From an uncultured Verrucomicrobiae bacterium (lineage in GTDB: Bacteria > Verrucomicrobiota > Verrucomicrobiia > JADLBR01 > CALLMV01): a DNA stretch of 64,000 nt. Below, piece by piece: positions 36,847 to 45,864 of this stretch; position 1 is the stretch's first letter; each line of letters starts with the position of its first letter. A program made the position numbers and the translations under genes. The stretch lies in contig CALLMV010000023.1 in assembly GCA_938005615.1 (NCBI GenBank), positions 1 through 64,000 of the forward strand, read 5' to 3'. The notes beneath the pieces are model-generated. The model ran no database searches. It saw only the letters and a program-made list of their open reading frames with translations, and was not told where the DNA came from.

Positions 36847-37015
36847 TTCTGACTAATATCTGTCTTTCGTTTTTCATCAAGCTAAGCTAAGTGATTTGTT
36901 TCTTTTTAAGACTGTGCTCATCAGCAATCACTATGACATTTTATAAGATCGATTGCTTACTTGACATCTAGAATATTTCGAAAAAACTAAACCCTTAACC
37001 CTTTAAAGATCTTAT

Positions 37016-37393
37016 ATGAACACCGACACTTTAATTAAGAAAATCGAATCAGAGCAGTTAAAGAGTGGGATACCCAATTTCCGCGTGGGAGACTCTGTGA
37101 ACGTGCATGTGAAAGTGCGCGAGGGTGATAAGGAGCGCATCCAGCAGTTTTCAGGCGTGATCATCGCTAGGGGTGGACGCGGCATCAATGAAACAATTAC
37201 TGTACGGCGGATTTCGTACGGGGTGGGTGTTGAACGGGTGTTTCCGGTGCATTCGCCGATGATTGAAAAATTTGAGGTCGTCAAACAGGGCGTTACGCGA
37301 CGCGCCAAGTTGTATTATCTGCGCAATCGCACAGGCAAGGCGGCTACTGCCGTTAAGGAGCTGCGGAGCGAAGCCACCAGTTTGAGGAACTGA
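37016..37393 (+). CDS. rplS: 50S ribosomal protein L19
   Basis: 125 residues and collinear with bacterial L19, located at the 30S-50S interface. Conserved segments: [54 protein letters not shown] and [15 protein letters not shown]. The start ATG sits at the end of an AT-rich spacer. rnhB follows 22 bases downstream. The common neighbours rpsP, rimM and trmD are absent from this window. Confidence 0.98.
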   Translation: MNTDTLIKKIESEQLKSGIPNFRVGDSVNVHVKVREGDKERIQQFSGVIIARGGRGINETITVRRISYGVGVERVFPVHSPMIEKFEVVKQGVTRRAKLYYLRNRTGKAATAVKELRSEATSLRN

Positions 37394-37415
37394 TCTCATC
37401 GCCCAGAAGTTTGTA

Positions 37416-38063
37416 GTGGGGCTGGATTGGGCAGAGGAGAAGGTTTTGCGCGGCTCTGCCCGCGTGGTGGCCGGTGTGGATGAAGTGGGGCGGGGGCCGC
37501 TTGCGGGTCCTGTGGTGGCTGCTGCCGTGATTTTGCCTGTGGGTCTGGAGGTTCCCCAACTCAACGATTCTAAGAAGATGTCGCCTCTTGCTAGGGCAAG
37601 GTGCAGGGATTTTCTACTTTCTCATGCAGGGGTCCGCTTTGCACTGGGAGTTAGTAGTGCTGGCGAGATTGATCAGTTAAACATCCATGAAGCTACTCGG
37701 CTTGCGATGATTCGTGCGTTACTGGCTCTGAATGTTGAGCCGGAGTTTGTTTTGGTGGATGGTCGGCCTTGGAAAGATTTCCCCCTGGCCCATGCTGGTG
37801 TTGTTGGAGGGGATGGGAAGTGTCCTTCGATTGCAGCGGCATCTGTGCTTGCGAAATGCACTCGGGACGAAATGATGTGTGATTTACATAAGAAGGATGG
37901 ACGTTATGGGTTTGACAAGCACAAGGGTTATGCGACGGCTGGGCACTTGGCCGCACTGGCTCGCTACGGCCCTGGACCGGAGCATCGGATGTCGTTTGCG
38001 CCCGTGGCACAAGCGCAAGTGCCCGGAGGTGGCAACACGCAGGCAGTTGGGCCGCTTCGCTGA
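37416..38063 (+). CDS. rnhB: Ribonuclease HII
   Basis: Removes ribonucleotides from RNA-DNA hybrids and misincorporated sites in DNA. 215 residues with the first catalytic pair in VAGVDEVGRGPLAGPVVA, the DSKKMSP segment, LVDGRPW and SIAAASVLAKCTRDEMM with later acidic residues, and the KHKGYAT motif. Start is a GTG. Its C-terminal tail overlaps the start of yraN by about 35 bases, an rnhB-yraN pairing seen in many bacteria. Confidence 0.96.
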   Translation: MGLDWAEEKVLRGSARVVAGVDEVGRGPLAGPVVAAAVILPVGLEVPQLNDSKKMSPLARARCRDFLLSHAGVRFALGVSSAGEIDQLNIHEATRLAMIRALLALNVEPEFVLVDGRPWKDFPLAHAGVVGGDGKCPSIAAASVLAKCTRDEMMCDLHKKDGRYGFDKHKGYATAGHLAALARYGPGPEHRMSFAPVAQAQVPGGGNTQAVGPLR

Positions 38064-38409
38064 GGATGCGGCAGTTTCGATGTTGCCTAAGTATGGGTTG
38101 AAGTTGTTGTACAGGAATTTTGTCGCTGATCAGGGGGAGGTGGATATTGTGGCGCGCGATGGGGGGACCTTGGTCATTGTGGAAGTGCGGGCGCGGAGCG
38201 CCTCGGATTTTGGCTCTCCGGCCGAGTCTGTAGGCCCTGCTAAGCAGAAACGAGTGGCGCGAGCCGCCATGGCCTGGGTGAGGTTGTTGGATAAACGTAG
38301 GGTGAATTTGAGGTTTGATATCATTGAGGTTTTCCTCAAACCTGGGGAGGTTCCTGAGTTGAGGCACATCGAGAATGCTTTTGACCTGCCGCGATCCATT
38401 CTTTACTAA
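38029..38409 (+). CDS. yraN: YraN / UPF0102 family putative nuclease
   Basis: About 126 residues when begun at the GTG at 38029; the ORF track extends upstream within rnhB, which would be unusual for this family. Core motifs: GRFAEDAAVSML, ADQGEVDIVARDGGTLVIVEVRAR (the E-x-D...E-x-K-like nuclease pattern, with R in the last position), and VNLRFDIIEV. Belongs to the PD-(D/E)XK-like fold; function uncertain in general. Overlaps rnhB. Confidence 0.88.
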   Translation: MATRRQLGRFAEDAAVSMLPKYGLKLLYRNFVADQGEVDIVARDGGTLVIVEVRARSASDFGSPAESVGPAKQKRVARAAMAWVRLLDKRRVNLRFDIIEVFLKPGEVPELRHIENAFDLPRSILY

Positions 38410-38414
38410 GAGAT

Positions 38415-39215
38415 GTGGTCAGGATTTTCTTTAGAACCACTTCCCGCTTGGGCCAGAGTTTCATTTCTTTGGTGAATTCTTTTGGGGAGGCGGCGTTGTT
38501 GTTTGCGTCGGCTGTTTTCTCTGTGTTTACGCAAAGGCTGCGGGGCAGGGAGCTGTTGCGGCAGATTTTGTTTGTGGGTGTGAAGTCGCAGTTTGTGGTG
38601 TTGACGACGGGGATTTTTACTGGTGCGGTGTTCGCGGCGCAGATTCAGTTTCAGTTTGCTCGGCTGGGGATGGAGTCCGCTACGGGGGTGGTGGCCACCA
38701 TTGCGATGTGTCGCGAGCTGGGGCCTGTGATTTCCGCGTTAATGATTGCGGGTCGGGTGGGATCGGCAATGGCTGCTGAGTTGGCCACGATGAAGGTGAC
38801 CGAACAGGTGGATGCGTTGCGTGGTCTGGCGGTCAGTCCGATTGATTATTTGGTGGTACCACGGTTTTTGGCGTTGATTATTTCTGGGCCGTTGCTTGTG
38901 GCTTTGGCTATAGGAGGGGGTATTGTTGCAGGCTACGTAGTGGCTGTGCCGCTGCTGGGAGTGGAGGGTAATTATTATTGGGATCGCATTCAGCTTTTTA
39001 CGGAGGCGAAGGATGTGTGGATAGGGTTGATTAAGGCATTTTTCTTTTCTCTCATAATCGCAGTGATTGCCTGTTATGAAGGTTTGCGCGTGGAAATGAC
39101 GACTGAAGCTGTGGGGCGGGCCACGACGGATGCTGCCGTGAATGGCTCGATTGCGGTTTTGATTTCCAACTTTTTCTTCACGCTGTTGCTGAATTGGATT
39201 TTTCCCGTGGGCTGA
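38415..39215 (+). CDS. mlaE: MlaE-type ABC transporter permease
   Basis: 266-residue permease with five or so transmembrane segments. Signature phrases: TTGIFTGAVFAAQ, MCRELGPVISALMIAGRVGSAMAAELATMKVTEQVDALRGL, and YLVVPRFLALI. Part of the MCE/Mla system that moves phospholipids between the membranes. GTG start 5 bases after the yraN stop. Followed by mlaF and mlaD, giving the compact E-F-D order; no mlaC or mlaB is present here. Confidence 0.94.
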   Translation: MVRIFFRTTSRLGQSFISLVNSFGEAALLFASAVFSVFTQRLRGRELLRQILFVGVKSQFVVLTTGIFTGAVFAAQIQFQFARLGMESATGVVATIAMCRELGPVISALMIAGRVGSAMAAELATMKVTEQVDALRGLAVSPIDYLVVPRFLALIISGPLLVALAIGGGIVAGYVVAVPLLGVEGNYYWDRIQLFTEAKDVWIGLIKAFFFSLIIAVIACYEGLRVEMTTEAVGRATTDAAVNGSIAVLISNFFFTLLLNWIFPVG

Positions 39216-39216
39216 T

Positions 39217-40023
39217 ATGTCTCAACCTGACATCCAGAACGCAGGGCCGAAGATTCGATTTGTAAACGTTTATAAACGCCTTGGTAGGCAGCAAATTTTG
39301 CGTGGGCTAGATTTGGATGTTTTTCCTGGAGAATCGTTAGTGATTCTTGGGCGCTCCGGTGGTGGGAAGAGCGTGCTGCTTAAACATCTGATCGGCTTAA
39401 TCAAGCCAGATTCAGGATCGATTTTTGTTGACGGCCAAGACATTTCGCTGCTCAACGAGCGCCAACTGATTCCTATACGCAGAAAGATCGCGATGGTGTT
39501 TCAAGGCGGTGCGCTTTTTGACTCGATGACCGTCGGGGAGAATGTGGCTTTCCCTTTGCGTGAGGAAAGGCGCTACAGTGAGCAGGAAATCCAGGAGCGC
39601 GTGGCCGAGATGCTCGAGGCTGTAGGGCTACCTGGCCAACAAGAGAAGATGCCCGCGGAACTGTCGGGTGGCATGAAGAAACGCGTGGCTTTGGCACGCT
39701 CAGTGATTAGGCGACCAGAAGTGATTCTCTACGATGAGCCCACGGCTGGTTTGGATCCCATCATGACGGCTAATATTGACCGGCTGATCAAAGAGATGAA
39801 AAAACGTTTCAATACTACCTCCGTTACTATAACTCACGATATGCAGAGTGCTTTCAACATTTCAGACCGAATAGCTTTTCTTAAATCGGGAAGGATCCAA
39901 AGTGTTGGGCGCCCGGAGGAGATTTTGAAAAGTGCGGATCCCGACATCCAAAATTTTATCCAGGGTGTGGCGGATGAAAGTGACGAGGCCATTCAACAAC
40001 TTATGCAGAGCCAGGCATCATGA
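39217..40023 (+). CDS. mlaF: MlaF-type ABC transporter ATP-binding protein
   Basis: 268 residues. Walker A GRSGGGKSV, Q-loop VFQGGALF, signature LSGGMKKRVALAR, Walker B VILYDEPTAGLDP and switch His in ITHDMQ. Energises the MlaE permease. It starts one base after the mlaE stop and overlaps mlaD by 4 bases (ATGA). Confidence 0.95.
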   Translation: MSQPDIQNAGPKIRFVNVYKRLGRQQILRGLDLDVFPGESLVILGRSGGGKSVLLKHLIGLIKPDSGSIFVDGQDISLLNERQLIPIRRKIAMVFQGGALFDSMTVGENVAFPLREERRYSEQEIQERVAEMLEAVGLPGQQEKMPAELSGGMKKRVALARSVIRRPEVILYDEPTAGLDPIMTANIDRLIKEMKKRFNTTSVTITHDMQSAFNISDRIAFLKSGRIQSVGRPEEILKSADPDIQNFIQGVADESDEAIQQLMQSQAS

Positions 40024-40997
40024 AAAAGACAACCCTTGGTCCAGATTTTCTTGTGGGTTTGTTTGTGCTGTGTGGTCTAGCAGCCATAGCCGTTTTGATC
40101 ATCCTTCTGAGCGGCGCATCTACGGCTGATATTTCCGTCACGAGAATCACTGTCAAAATGGAAAGTGCAGATGGATTGATCCGGGGCACTAAGGTCATGA
40201 TGTCAGGGGTGCGCATTGGGCGTGTGATGTCCCATCCTGAACTCACACCTGATGGGCAGCGTGCCATTGTGAGGGTGGCTGTACAACAACCATTTAGAAT
40301 CCGGCAAGGCTCCAATTTTGTAGTGAAGCCAGAAGGTATTTTGGGAGACAGATTTGTGGAGGTCATCCCCCCAGATGATCCGGACGCCCCCTTTTTGAAC
40401 GATGGTGATATTGCTGAGGGCTCCCGGATGACTGGCCTAGGTGATCTGGCAGACACGGCTCAGGACGTTGTTGCCCGATTGAAACCCACTCTGGATAATG
40501 TCCAGTTGGCAAGCAAACGCTTGGATTCCATTTTGGCTAAGGTGGATGGGGAAGTTTTAACTGATGAGGCTACAGATTCGCTACGCAACACCATCAAAGA
40601 ACTCGGCGCCGGTGTTGATAAACTGAACGAGCTGATCCTGGGTGCCGGTCAAGTCGTTAACAACACACGCGATGCAACCGGCTCACTCAAATCAGCTATG
40701 GCCAGAGTTGATGAGCAATTGTTAGACGAGAGGACTATCAACCAATTAAAAAATGCTATTTCAGATTTGCAGAGCACAGTGGCGAATCTTCAGAGCTTCA
40801 CGGAAGGCCTGACTAAGGGCGAGGGGGTTATCGGTCGTCTAGCGAATGACAAAAAACTTGCTGATGACTTAGCTGCTTTCGTCCAGAATCTACGTCAGCG
40901 AGGTATACTTTTTTACGCCGACGTCGCGAGCCGCGACCAGCAACAATCAGAGCCCGCGCGCCCAACAGTTCGCCCGACTCAGTCCACTAGGAGGTAA
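40020..40997 (+). CDS. mlaD: MlaD-type MCE-domain lipid-binding protein
   Basis: 325 residues: an N-terminal membrane anchor (FLVGLFVLCGLAAIAVLIILLSG), an MCE beta-barrel domain (about 40-120, with GLIRGTKVMMSGVRIGRV), then a long helical region with coiled-coil character (QLASKRLDSILAKVDGEVL) and a charged tail. MCE proteins form rings that shuttle lipids. The extended helical tail is longer than in E. coli MlaD (about 180 residues) and resembles the longer MCE proteins of other phyla. Last gene of the mlaEFD set. Confidence 0.93.
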   Translation: MKKTTLGPDFLVGLFVLCGLAAIAVLIILLSGASTADISVTRITVKMESADGLIRGTKVMMSGVRIGRVMSHPELTPDGQRAIVRVAVQQPFRIRQGSNFVVKPEGILGDRFVEVIPPDDPDAPFLNDGDIAEGSRMTGLGDLADTAQDVVARLKPTLDNVQLASKRLDSILAKVDGEVLTDEATDSLRNTIKELGAGVDKLNELILGAGQVVNNTRDATGSLKSAMARVDEQLLDERTINQLKNAISDLQSTVANLQSFTEGLTKGEGVIGRLANDKKLADDLAAFVQNLRQRGILFYADVASRDQQQSEPARPTVRPTQSTRR

Positions 40998-41074
40998 TTC
41001 ATCGAGATGTTTTCGGATTAGACTCCAGAAACGAAAGAACTTTTTTTTCTGCAGTTTGCGTTTAGCAATACGCC

Positions 41075-42058
41075 ATGCCGGCTGTGAACCATCTAGATGA
41101 ACCAATCACTGCATATATCCGGCGTGAGTTTGATACCTTTCCTGCGGATATGTCGGTGGGGGATGCACTCAAGAGTTTACGCAGCCGTGATGTTTCAGGT
41201 GCCATCCTATACTTTTACATCACCGACAAAGAGGACAAGCTGGTGGGCGTTGTACCTACGCGCAAGCTGCTTACATCTCCCGAGCACAGGCTCATGAGCG
41301 AACTGATGATACCCCGAGTGATTACCGTTCGCGATGATGCCTGCATTATGGATGCCTGTGAACTTTTTGTCATGCACAGGTTTTTGTCACTGCCGGTTGT
41401 GAATTCTGAAAAAAAAATGGTTGGGGTACTGGATGCTACAATCCTTTCTGATGAGATTTTCGACATTACGGAGAAACAGGCTGCGGATGAACTTTTTGAG
41501 GGAATCGGTGTGCGTGTGGATCAGATTAAGGACGGAACCCCCATCAAAGCTTTCCGCTTCAGATTCCCCTGGCTGATCGCCACCATAGCCAGCGGGCTTC
41601 TGTGTGCCCTGCTAGCCAGCGCCTATGAAGTCACTCTGGCTGAGAGCATAGTACTAGCGTTTTTCCTAACACTCATACTGGGATTGGGAGAAAGCGTCGC
41701 GATGCAATCAATGACGGTCACGATTCAGCAATTACGCGTTGCACGACCGACGTTTGCCTGGTTCGCTAAGACTTTTCGCCATGAATTAGCCACGGCGGGT
41801 TTACTCGGTGCAAGTTGCGGAATGCTTGTAGGTGGCGTTGTTTGGTTTTGGCGTAGCGCTCTTTGGGAAGGCGTGGCCATAGGCAGTAGCATTTTTTTTT
41901 CCATTATCTGCGCCTGTGCAGTTGGGCGAAGTGTTCCGACACTCCTGCATGCCATACGACTTGATCCAAAAATCTCCGCAGGTCCAATCACACTAGGCTT
42001 AGCAGACATCATTACGTTGGCGATTTATTTCAACAGTGCTGTCATTTTTCTTTCCTAA
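41075..42058 (+). CDS. MgtE-type divalent cation transporter lacking the N-terminal domain
   Basis: 327 residues against about 450 for classic MgtE. The helical N domain is missing: the chain starts directly with two CBS domains (about 15-75 and 80-140, with the VVPTRKLL and SLPVVNSEKKMVGVL phrases) that sense Mg2+ in this family. Then come five membrane helices, including FFLTLILGLGESVAMQSMTV and GLADIITLAIYFNSAVIF, the conserved pore region. Presumed Mg2+ transport; the absence of the N domain may alter gating. Convincing start at the ATG 41075. No Mg-sensing riboswitch is evident upstream. Confidence 0.88.
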   Translation: MPAVNHLDEPITAYIRREFDTFPADMSVGDALKSLRSRDVSGAILYFYITDKEDKLVGVVPTRKLLTSPEHRLMSELMIPRVITVRDDACIMDACELFVMHRFLSLPVVNSEKKMVGVLDATILSDEIFDITEKQAADELFEGIGVRVDQIKDGTPIKAFRFRFPWLIATIASGLLCALLASAYEVTLAESIVLAFFLTLILGLGESVAMQSMTVTIQQLRVARPTFAWFAKTFRHELATAGLLGASCGMLVGGVVWFWRSALWEGVAIGSSIFFSIICACAVGRSVPTLLHAIRLDPKISAGPITLGLADIITLAIYFNSAVIFLS

Positions 42059-42105
42059 TGGAAACACCTAATCAAAATTTATCGGAGAAAACTTCGATAA
42101 AACTA

Positions 42106-42134
42106 TTGACAAATTACAAAATCTGACCACTATT
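42106..42134 (+). promoter_or_regulatory. Possible promoter of tRNA-Thr / tuf
   Basis: TTGACA at 42106 is followed 17 bases later by ACTATT. The same TTGACAAATTA run recurs before tRNA-Trp at 43556, supporting a shared strong -35 element. A TCAAGC-AGT-GCTTGA hairpin lies at 42147, just before the tRNA. Confidence 0.5.
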
Positions 42135-42175
42135 CGCGGCTCTGATTCAAGCAGTGCTTGATGAAGAGACCGATC

Positions 42176-42248
42176 GCCCACGTAGCTCAGTTGGTAGAGC
42201 ACGTCCTTGGTAAGGACGAGGTCGTCGGTTCAATCCCGATCGTGGGCT
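42176..42248 (+). tRNA. tRNA-Thr (anticodon GGT)
   Basis: 73 bases forming a full cloverleaf: acceptor GCCCACG/CGTGGGC, D-loop AGTTGGTA, anticodon stem CGTCC/GGACG around loop TTGGTAA (anticodon GGT), and T-loop TTCAATC. The CCA end is not encoded. It lies just upstream of tuf, a common bacterial arrangement. Confidence 0.96.
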
Positions 42249-42308
42249 TGAGCCGCTGCCAACCGCTGCGTAAGATCATAACAAAACTAAACTACAACAA
42301 TTAAAATT

Positions 42309-43502
42309 ATGGCCAAAGAAGCATTCCAAAGAGACAAACCGCACGTCAACATCGGTACAATAGGTCACGTAGACCATGGTAAAACCACACTAACGGCAGC
42401 CATTACCACAGTCCTTTCCAAAAAAGGTCTAGCGTCTGCAAAAAAATATGACGAAATCGACGCAGCACCCGAAGAAAAAGAACGTGGTATCACCATCAAT
42501 ACGGCGCACGTAGAATATATGACGGAAAACCGTCACTACGCACACGTAGATTGCCCTGGTCACGCCGACTACATCAAAAACATGATCACCGGTGCGGCTC
42601 AGATGGACGGCGCTATCCTCGTTGTAAGCGCCGCAGATGGCCCCATGCCTCAGACCCGCGAGCACATTCTCCTGGCCCGCCAGGTTGGTGTCCCAGCGCT
42701 GGTCGTGTTTCTCAACAAATGCGATATGGTGGATGATAAAGAGTTGCTAGAGCTCGTAGAGCTGGAAGTACGTGAGCTCCTTAGCTCCTACGAATTTCCG
42801 GGTGACGAAATTCCCATCATTCGTGGCAGCGCGGTAAAGGCCCTTGAAGCAGCAGACCCCAATCACCCAGATGCCAAATGCATCCTAGACCTCATGGAAG
42901 CTGTGGATAAATACATCCCTCTGCCAGAACGACCCAAAGATCAACCATTCCTTATGTCGGTTGAAGACGTATTTAACATTGAAGGTCGCGGCACCGTGGC
43001 TACCGGTCGTGTAGAGCGCGGCGTACTCAAGAAAAACGAAGAGGTAGAAATCGTTGGGCTTAGACCGACACAAAAGACGGTAGTTACAGACATTGAAATG
43101 TTTCGTAAGCTGCTCGACACTGCCGAGGCTGGCGATAACGTCGGCATTCTTCTACGCGGCATCAAGAAGACGGACATCGAGCGTGGTCAAGTAATTGCCA
43201 AGCCGGGTACCATCAAGCCTCACTCCAAGTTCAAAGCAGAAGTATACGTCCTGAGCAAAGAAGAAGGTGGTCGTCATACTCCATTCTTCTCAAACTACCG
43301 CCCGCAGTTCTTCTTCCGTACCACAGACGTCACCGGCATCGTCAAACTACCTGAAGGAGTCGAGATGGTTATGCCTGGTGACAACGTCGCCCTCGAAGTA
43401 GAACTCATCGCGCCCGTGGCTATGGAAAAAACCATGCGTTTTGCCATTCGTGAAGGCGGCCGAACCGTCGGTGCGGGACGTGTATCGGAAATTCTCGCCT
43501 GA
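42309..43502 (+). CDS. tuf: Elongation factor Tu
   Basis: Delivers aminoacyl-tRNA to the ribosome. 397 residues: G1 [11 protein letters not shown]2 region [13 protein letters not shown]3 DCPGHADY, G4 NKCDMVD and G5 SAVKALE, then domains 2 and 3 ending AGRVSEILA. All positions expected of an active GTPase are present. Flanked by tRNA-Thr upstream and a terminator plus tRNA-Trp downstream. Codons are G/T-tolerant and less C-biased than in rpoBC. Confidence 0.99.
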   Translation: MAKEAFQRDKPHVNIGTIGHVDHGKTTLTAAITTVLSKKGLASAKKYDEIDAAPEEKERGITINTAHVEYMTENRHYAHVDCPGHADYIKNMITGAAQMDGAILVVSAADGPMPQTREHILLARQVGVPALVVFLNKCDMVDDKELLELVELEVRELLSSYEFPGDEIPIIRGSAVKALEAADPNHPDAKCILDLMEAVDKYIPLPERPKDQPFLMSVEDVFNIEGRGTVATGRVERGVLKKNEEVEIVGLRPTQKTVVTDIEMFRKLLDTAEAGDNVGILLRGIKKTDIERGQVIAKPGTIKPHSKFKAEVYVLSKEEGGRHTPFFSNYRPQFFFRTTDVTGIVKLPEGVEMVMPGDNVALEVELIAPVAMEKTMRFAIREGGRTVGAGRVSEILA

Positions 43503-43526
43503 TTTTGCTTCCAAAAACTTGGAGAA

Positions 43527-43554
43527 GCCTGCCAAGAGGCAGGCAATCCTTTTT
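43527..43554 (+). terminator. Rho-independent terminator after tuf
   Basis: GCCTGCC and GGCAGGC form a perfect 7-bp stem around AAGA, followed by AATCCTTTTT. It separates tuf from the tRNA-Trp/secE transcription unit. Confidence 0.88.
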
Positions 43555-43555
43555 G

Positions 43556-43582
43556 TTGACAAATTAAATATTATCGTTAAAA
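43556..43582 (+). promoter_or_regulatory. Possible promoter of the tRNA-Trp/secE-rpoC unit
   Basis: TTGACA at 43556 immediately follows the tuf terminator; TTAAAA lies 15 bases later, so the -10 match is weak. The TTGACAAATTA context matches that before tRNA-Thr. Confidence 0.45.
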
Positions 43583-43600
43583 GTCTTGGTTCCTCAAAAA

Positions 43601-43673
43601 AGGAGAGTAGCTCAACTGGTAGAGCAGCGGTCTCCAAAACCGCGGGTTGCAGGTTCGATTCCTGTCTCTCCTG
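43601..43673 (+). tRNA. tRNA-Trp (anticodon CCA)
   Basis: 73-base cloverleaf: acceptor AGGAGAG/CTCTCCT, D-loop AACTGGTA, anticodon stem GCGGT/ACCGC around loop CTCCAAA (anticodon CCA), T-loop TTCGATT. Located 19 bases before secE, the usual tRNA-Trp-secE-nusG order. Confidence 0.97.
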
Positions 43674-43692
43674 AAGAGGAGTAAATTAGAAA

Positions 43693-44043
43693 ATGCCACC
43701 AGAACAAACAGCAGAACAATTGGCCGACGCCGTGCAGGTTGTTGAAAAGTCGTGGTTTCAACAGCATATGGCTTCCATAATCCTATGGGGCATCATCCTG
43801 CTTATTTTGGCCTTCTTACTCATCACAAAGTGGGGCCCATTTGCAAAGTTCGTCCGGGAGACTCGTGTTGAGCTAAGCAAATGCTCTTGGCCTTGGGATT
43901 ACTCACTCCCTCCTTCAAAGCGCTATCAAGAGCTCATCACCTCTACTCTTATTGTCTTGGTCGGCATGATCCTGCTTGGCGGTTATACAAGCATTTTTGA
44001 CTTCCTCTTTGGTTCAGGAGCTAAGTGGCTGATGTCCCTCTAA
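43693..44043 (+). CDS. secE: Preprotein translocase subunit SecE
   Basis: 116-residue membrane protein clamping SecY in the Sec channel. Two hydrophobic helices are seen: SIILWGIILLILAFLLI near residue 30-50 and ITSTLIVLVGMILLGGYTSIFDFLF near the C-terminus. Between them is FVRETRVELSKCSWPW, the conserved amphipathic SecE motif (KVxWP type). Most bacterial SecE have one helix, so the extra N-terminal helix is a modest variation. Identity is supported by position directly before nusG. Confidence 0.93.
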   Translation: MPPEQTAEQLADAVQVVEKSWFQQHMASIILWGIILLILAFLLITKWGPFAKFVRETRVELSKCSWPWDYSLPPSKRYQELITSTLIVLVGMILLGGYTSIFDFLFGSGAKWLMSL

Positions 44044-44050
44044 ACGAAAA

Positions 44051-44671
44051 ATGGAAACTTCGACGACCAGCACGGAAAACGCAGAGCCTAAAGCACCGGC
44101 ACAGGAAAAACATCCTAATGCCGAAAAAGCCCATTGGTTTGCCATTCATATCCTTAGCGGCCAAGAGCAAAAAGTCAAAGAATCTCTCCTCCGGCGCCTT
44201 CAACAGGAAGAAATGACACCCTACATCCACGAAGTTGTGGTACCTACGGAGCGCGTCTCTGAAGTCAAGAAATCTAAGCGAGTCGAATCCGAACGCAGGC
44301 TCTATCCGGGCTATGTGTTCATCCTCGCTAACCTGCTTGATGAAAACAACAACATTATAGAAAAAACCTGGTACTACATTCGTGAGACACAAGGTGTAAT
44401 CGGCTTCGCCGACGGCCAAAGGCCAGTGCCCATGCGGCAAAAAGAAATCGAGGGCATCCTTTCTCAGATGAGACAGGGCGAAGAAAAGGTCGTACCTAAG
44501 ACATTGTTTGAAGTCGGCGATAAAGTCAAAGTCGGCGACGGCCCGTTTCTCAATCAGGATGGCGTTGTCGAATCTATTGACCAAGAACGCGGTAAACTCC
44601 AAGTTTCCGTGAGCATTTTCGGCCGCAGCACTCTTGTAGAACTCGAATATTGGCAAGTGGAGAAAACTTAA
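44051..44671 (+). CDS. nusG: Transcription termination/antitermination protein NusG
   Basis: 206 residues. N-terminal NGN domain starting at [22 protein letters not shown] with [12 protein letters not shown], and a C-terminal KOW domain ([19 protein letters not shown] ... [18 protein letters not shown]). Links RNA polymerase to Rho or the ribosome. An acidic N-terminal extension of about 30 residues precedes the NGN domain. Eight bases after secE. Confidence 0.97.
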   Translation: METSTTSTENAEPKAPAQEKHPNAEKAHWFAIHILSGQEQKVKESLLRRLQQEEMTPYIHEVVVPTERVSEVKKSKRVESERRLYPGYVFILANLLDENNNIIEKTWYYIRETQGVIGFADGQRPVPMRQKEIEGILSQMRQGEEKVVPKTLFEVGDKVKVGDGPFLNQDGVVESIDQERGKLQVSVSIFGRSTLVELEYWQVEKT

Positions 44672-44676
44672 AATTT

Positions 44677-45105
44677 ATGGCAAAAGAAGTCGTCGCAACC
44701 ATCCGTCTGCAAATCCCCGCTGGTCAGGCCAACCCGGCACCTCCCGTTGGTCCTGCACTCGGACAGCAAGGTGTTAACATCATGGCTTTCTGCAAGGATT
44801 TCAATGCCCGCACCCAAAAACAAGCGGGCGATATCCTTCCTGTCGTCATCACTGTTTACAAAGATAAAAGCTTTACATTCATCACCAAATCCCCACCTGC
44901 AGGAGTGTTACTCAAGAAAGCCGCTAAAATAGCATCTGGTTCTAAGGAGCCGAACAAAACAAAAGTCGGCAAAGTAACACGAGCACAAGTGATGGAAATC
45001 GTTAAACTGAAAATGCAGGACTTAAACACTGCTGACGAGGAGGCCGCCTTCAGAATGATCGCAGGTACTGCCCGTCAGGCAGGGATCGAAATCGTAGATA
45101 AATAA
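44677..45105 (+). CDS. rplK: 50S ribosomal protein L11
   Basis: 142 residues from the ATG at 44677 (the ORF track start at 44650 lies inside nusG). Conserved N-terminal segment [22 protein letters not shown], then FCKDFNART and the rRNA-binding C-terminal domain with [13 protein letters not shown] and [12 protein letters not shown]. Forms the GTPase-associated centre of the ribosome. It lies 5 bases after nusG. Confidence 0.98.
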   Translation: MAKEVVATIRLQIPAGQANPAPPVGPALGQQGVNIMAFCKDFNARTQKQAGDILPVVITVYKDKSFTFITKSPPAGVLLKKAAKIASGSKEPNKTKVGKVTRAQVMEIVKLKMQDLNTADEEAAFRMIAGTARQAGIEIVDK

Positions 45106-45112
45106 CCCAAAC

Positions 45113-45143
45113 GTGGGAGGGCCTTGCGGTCCGCTTGAACCAC
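45113..45143 (+). promoter_or_regulatory. Hairpin in the rplK-rplA spacer, possible L1 regulatory site
   Basis: GTGGGAGGGCC ... GGTCCGCTTGAACCAC can pair at its ends (GTGG/CCAC) and in the middle (GGGCC/GGTCC). A hairpin at this place before rplA is common in bacteria and in some species carries the L1 autoregulatory site. It is followed by an AGGAG ribosome binding site. Confidence 0.55.
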
Positions 45144-45156
45144 AGGAGAAAAACAA

Positions 45157-45858
45157 ATGCCAAGATTCAGAAGTAAGAGATACAAAGCGGTGTTAGACAA
45201 GTTGGGTGAGGACAAACCTCTCGACTTGGCCAGCGCTATCAAAAAAATTAAGGAGCTGCCGCCCGTGAAATTCGACCAGACGGTATCCCTTGCATTTAGC
45301 CTCACAGTGGATCCCAAACAAAGCGACCAAATGGTCCGCGGCACAGTGGGCCTACCCCACGGAAGTGGTAAAAACGTCCGCGTCCTTGTTTTTGCCAAAG
45401 GTGCAGCCGCCCAAGCTGCTAAAGACGCCGGTGCAGAATATGTTGGCTTTGAGGATCTCATCAAAAAATGCAACGAGGGCTTTACCGACTTCGACGTTGC
45501 CATCGCCACACCTGAAGCTATGACCGAAGTGCGTAAACTTGGTAAAGTGCTCGGCCCCCGAGGTCTTATGCCAAATCCCAAAACAGGAACCGTGACTGAC
45601 GACACCGCCCGCGCAGTCAAAGAATGCAAAGCCGGACGTGTCGAGTTCAAGCTCGATAAAAACGCCAACATCCAAGTTCCCTTTGGCAAGCTTTCATTTC
45701 ATGAAAAACAACTCATAGAAAATGGCGAAGCCGTGATTGATGCAGTCCTCAAAGCTCGCCCACCTGCTGCAAAAGGCGGCTACGTGCGTCGCGCTTCACT
45801 TGCAGCCACACAAACCCCGTCCATTACAATAGCCCTCGGTAAAACCACCAACCAATAA
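45157..45858 (+). CDS. rplA: 50S ribosomal protein L1
   Basis: 233 residues, collinear with bacterial L1: SKRYKAVL near the N-terminus, VRGTVGLPHGSGK, the LGPRGLMPNPKTGTVTDD signature and the C-terminal rRNA-binding segment. Forms the mobile L1 stalk and in many bacteria represses its own operon. A good AGGAG ribosome binding site precedes the ATG. Confidence 0.98.
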   Translation: MPRFRSKRYKAVLDKLGEDKPLDLASAIKKIKELPPVKFDQTVSLAFSLTVDPKQSDQMVRGTVGLPHGSGKNVRVLVFAKGAAAQAAKDAGAEYVGFEDLIKKCNEGFTDFDVAIATPEAMTEVRKLGKVLGPRGLMPNPKTGTVTDDTARAVKECKAGRVEFKLDKNANIQVPFGKLSFHEKQLIENGEAVIDAVLKARPPAAKGGYVRRASLAATQTPSITIALGKTTNQ

Positions 45859-45864
45859 CACACC

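Noticed and set aside
37879-38028. Upstream extension of yraN inside rnhB
   Set aside because: Family proteins start near the GRxxE motif; the extension lies within conserved rnhB coding sequence.
40998-41074. Mg2+ riboswitch before the MgtE-like gene
   Set aside because: Only 77 bases, no M-box-like multi-stem structure.
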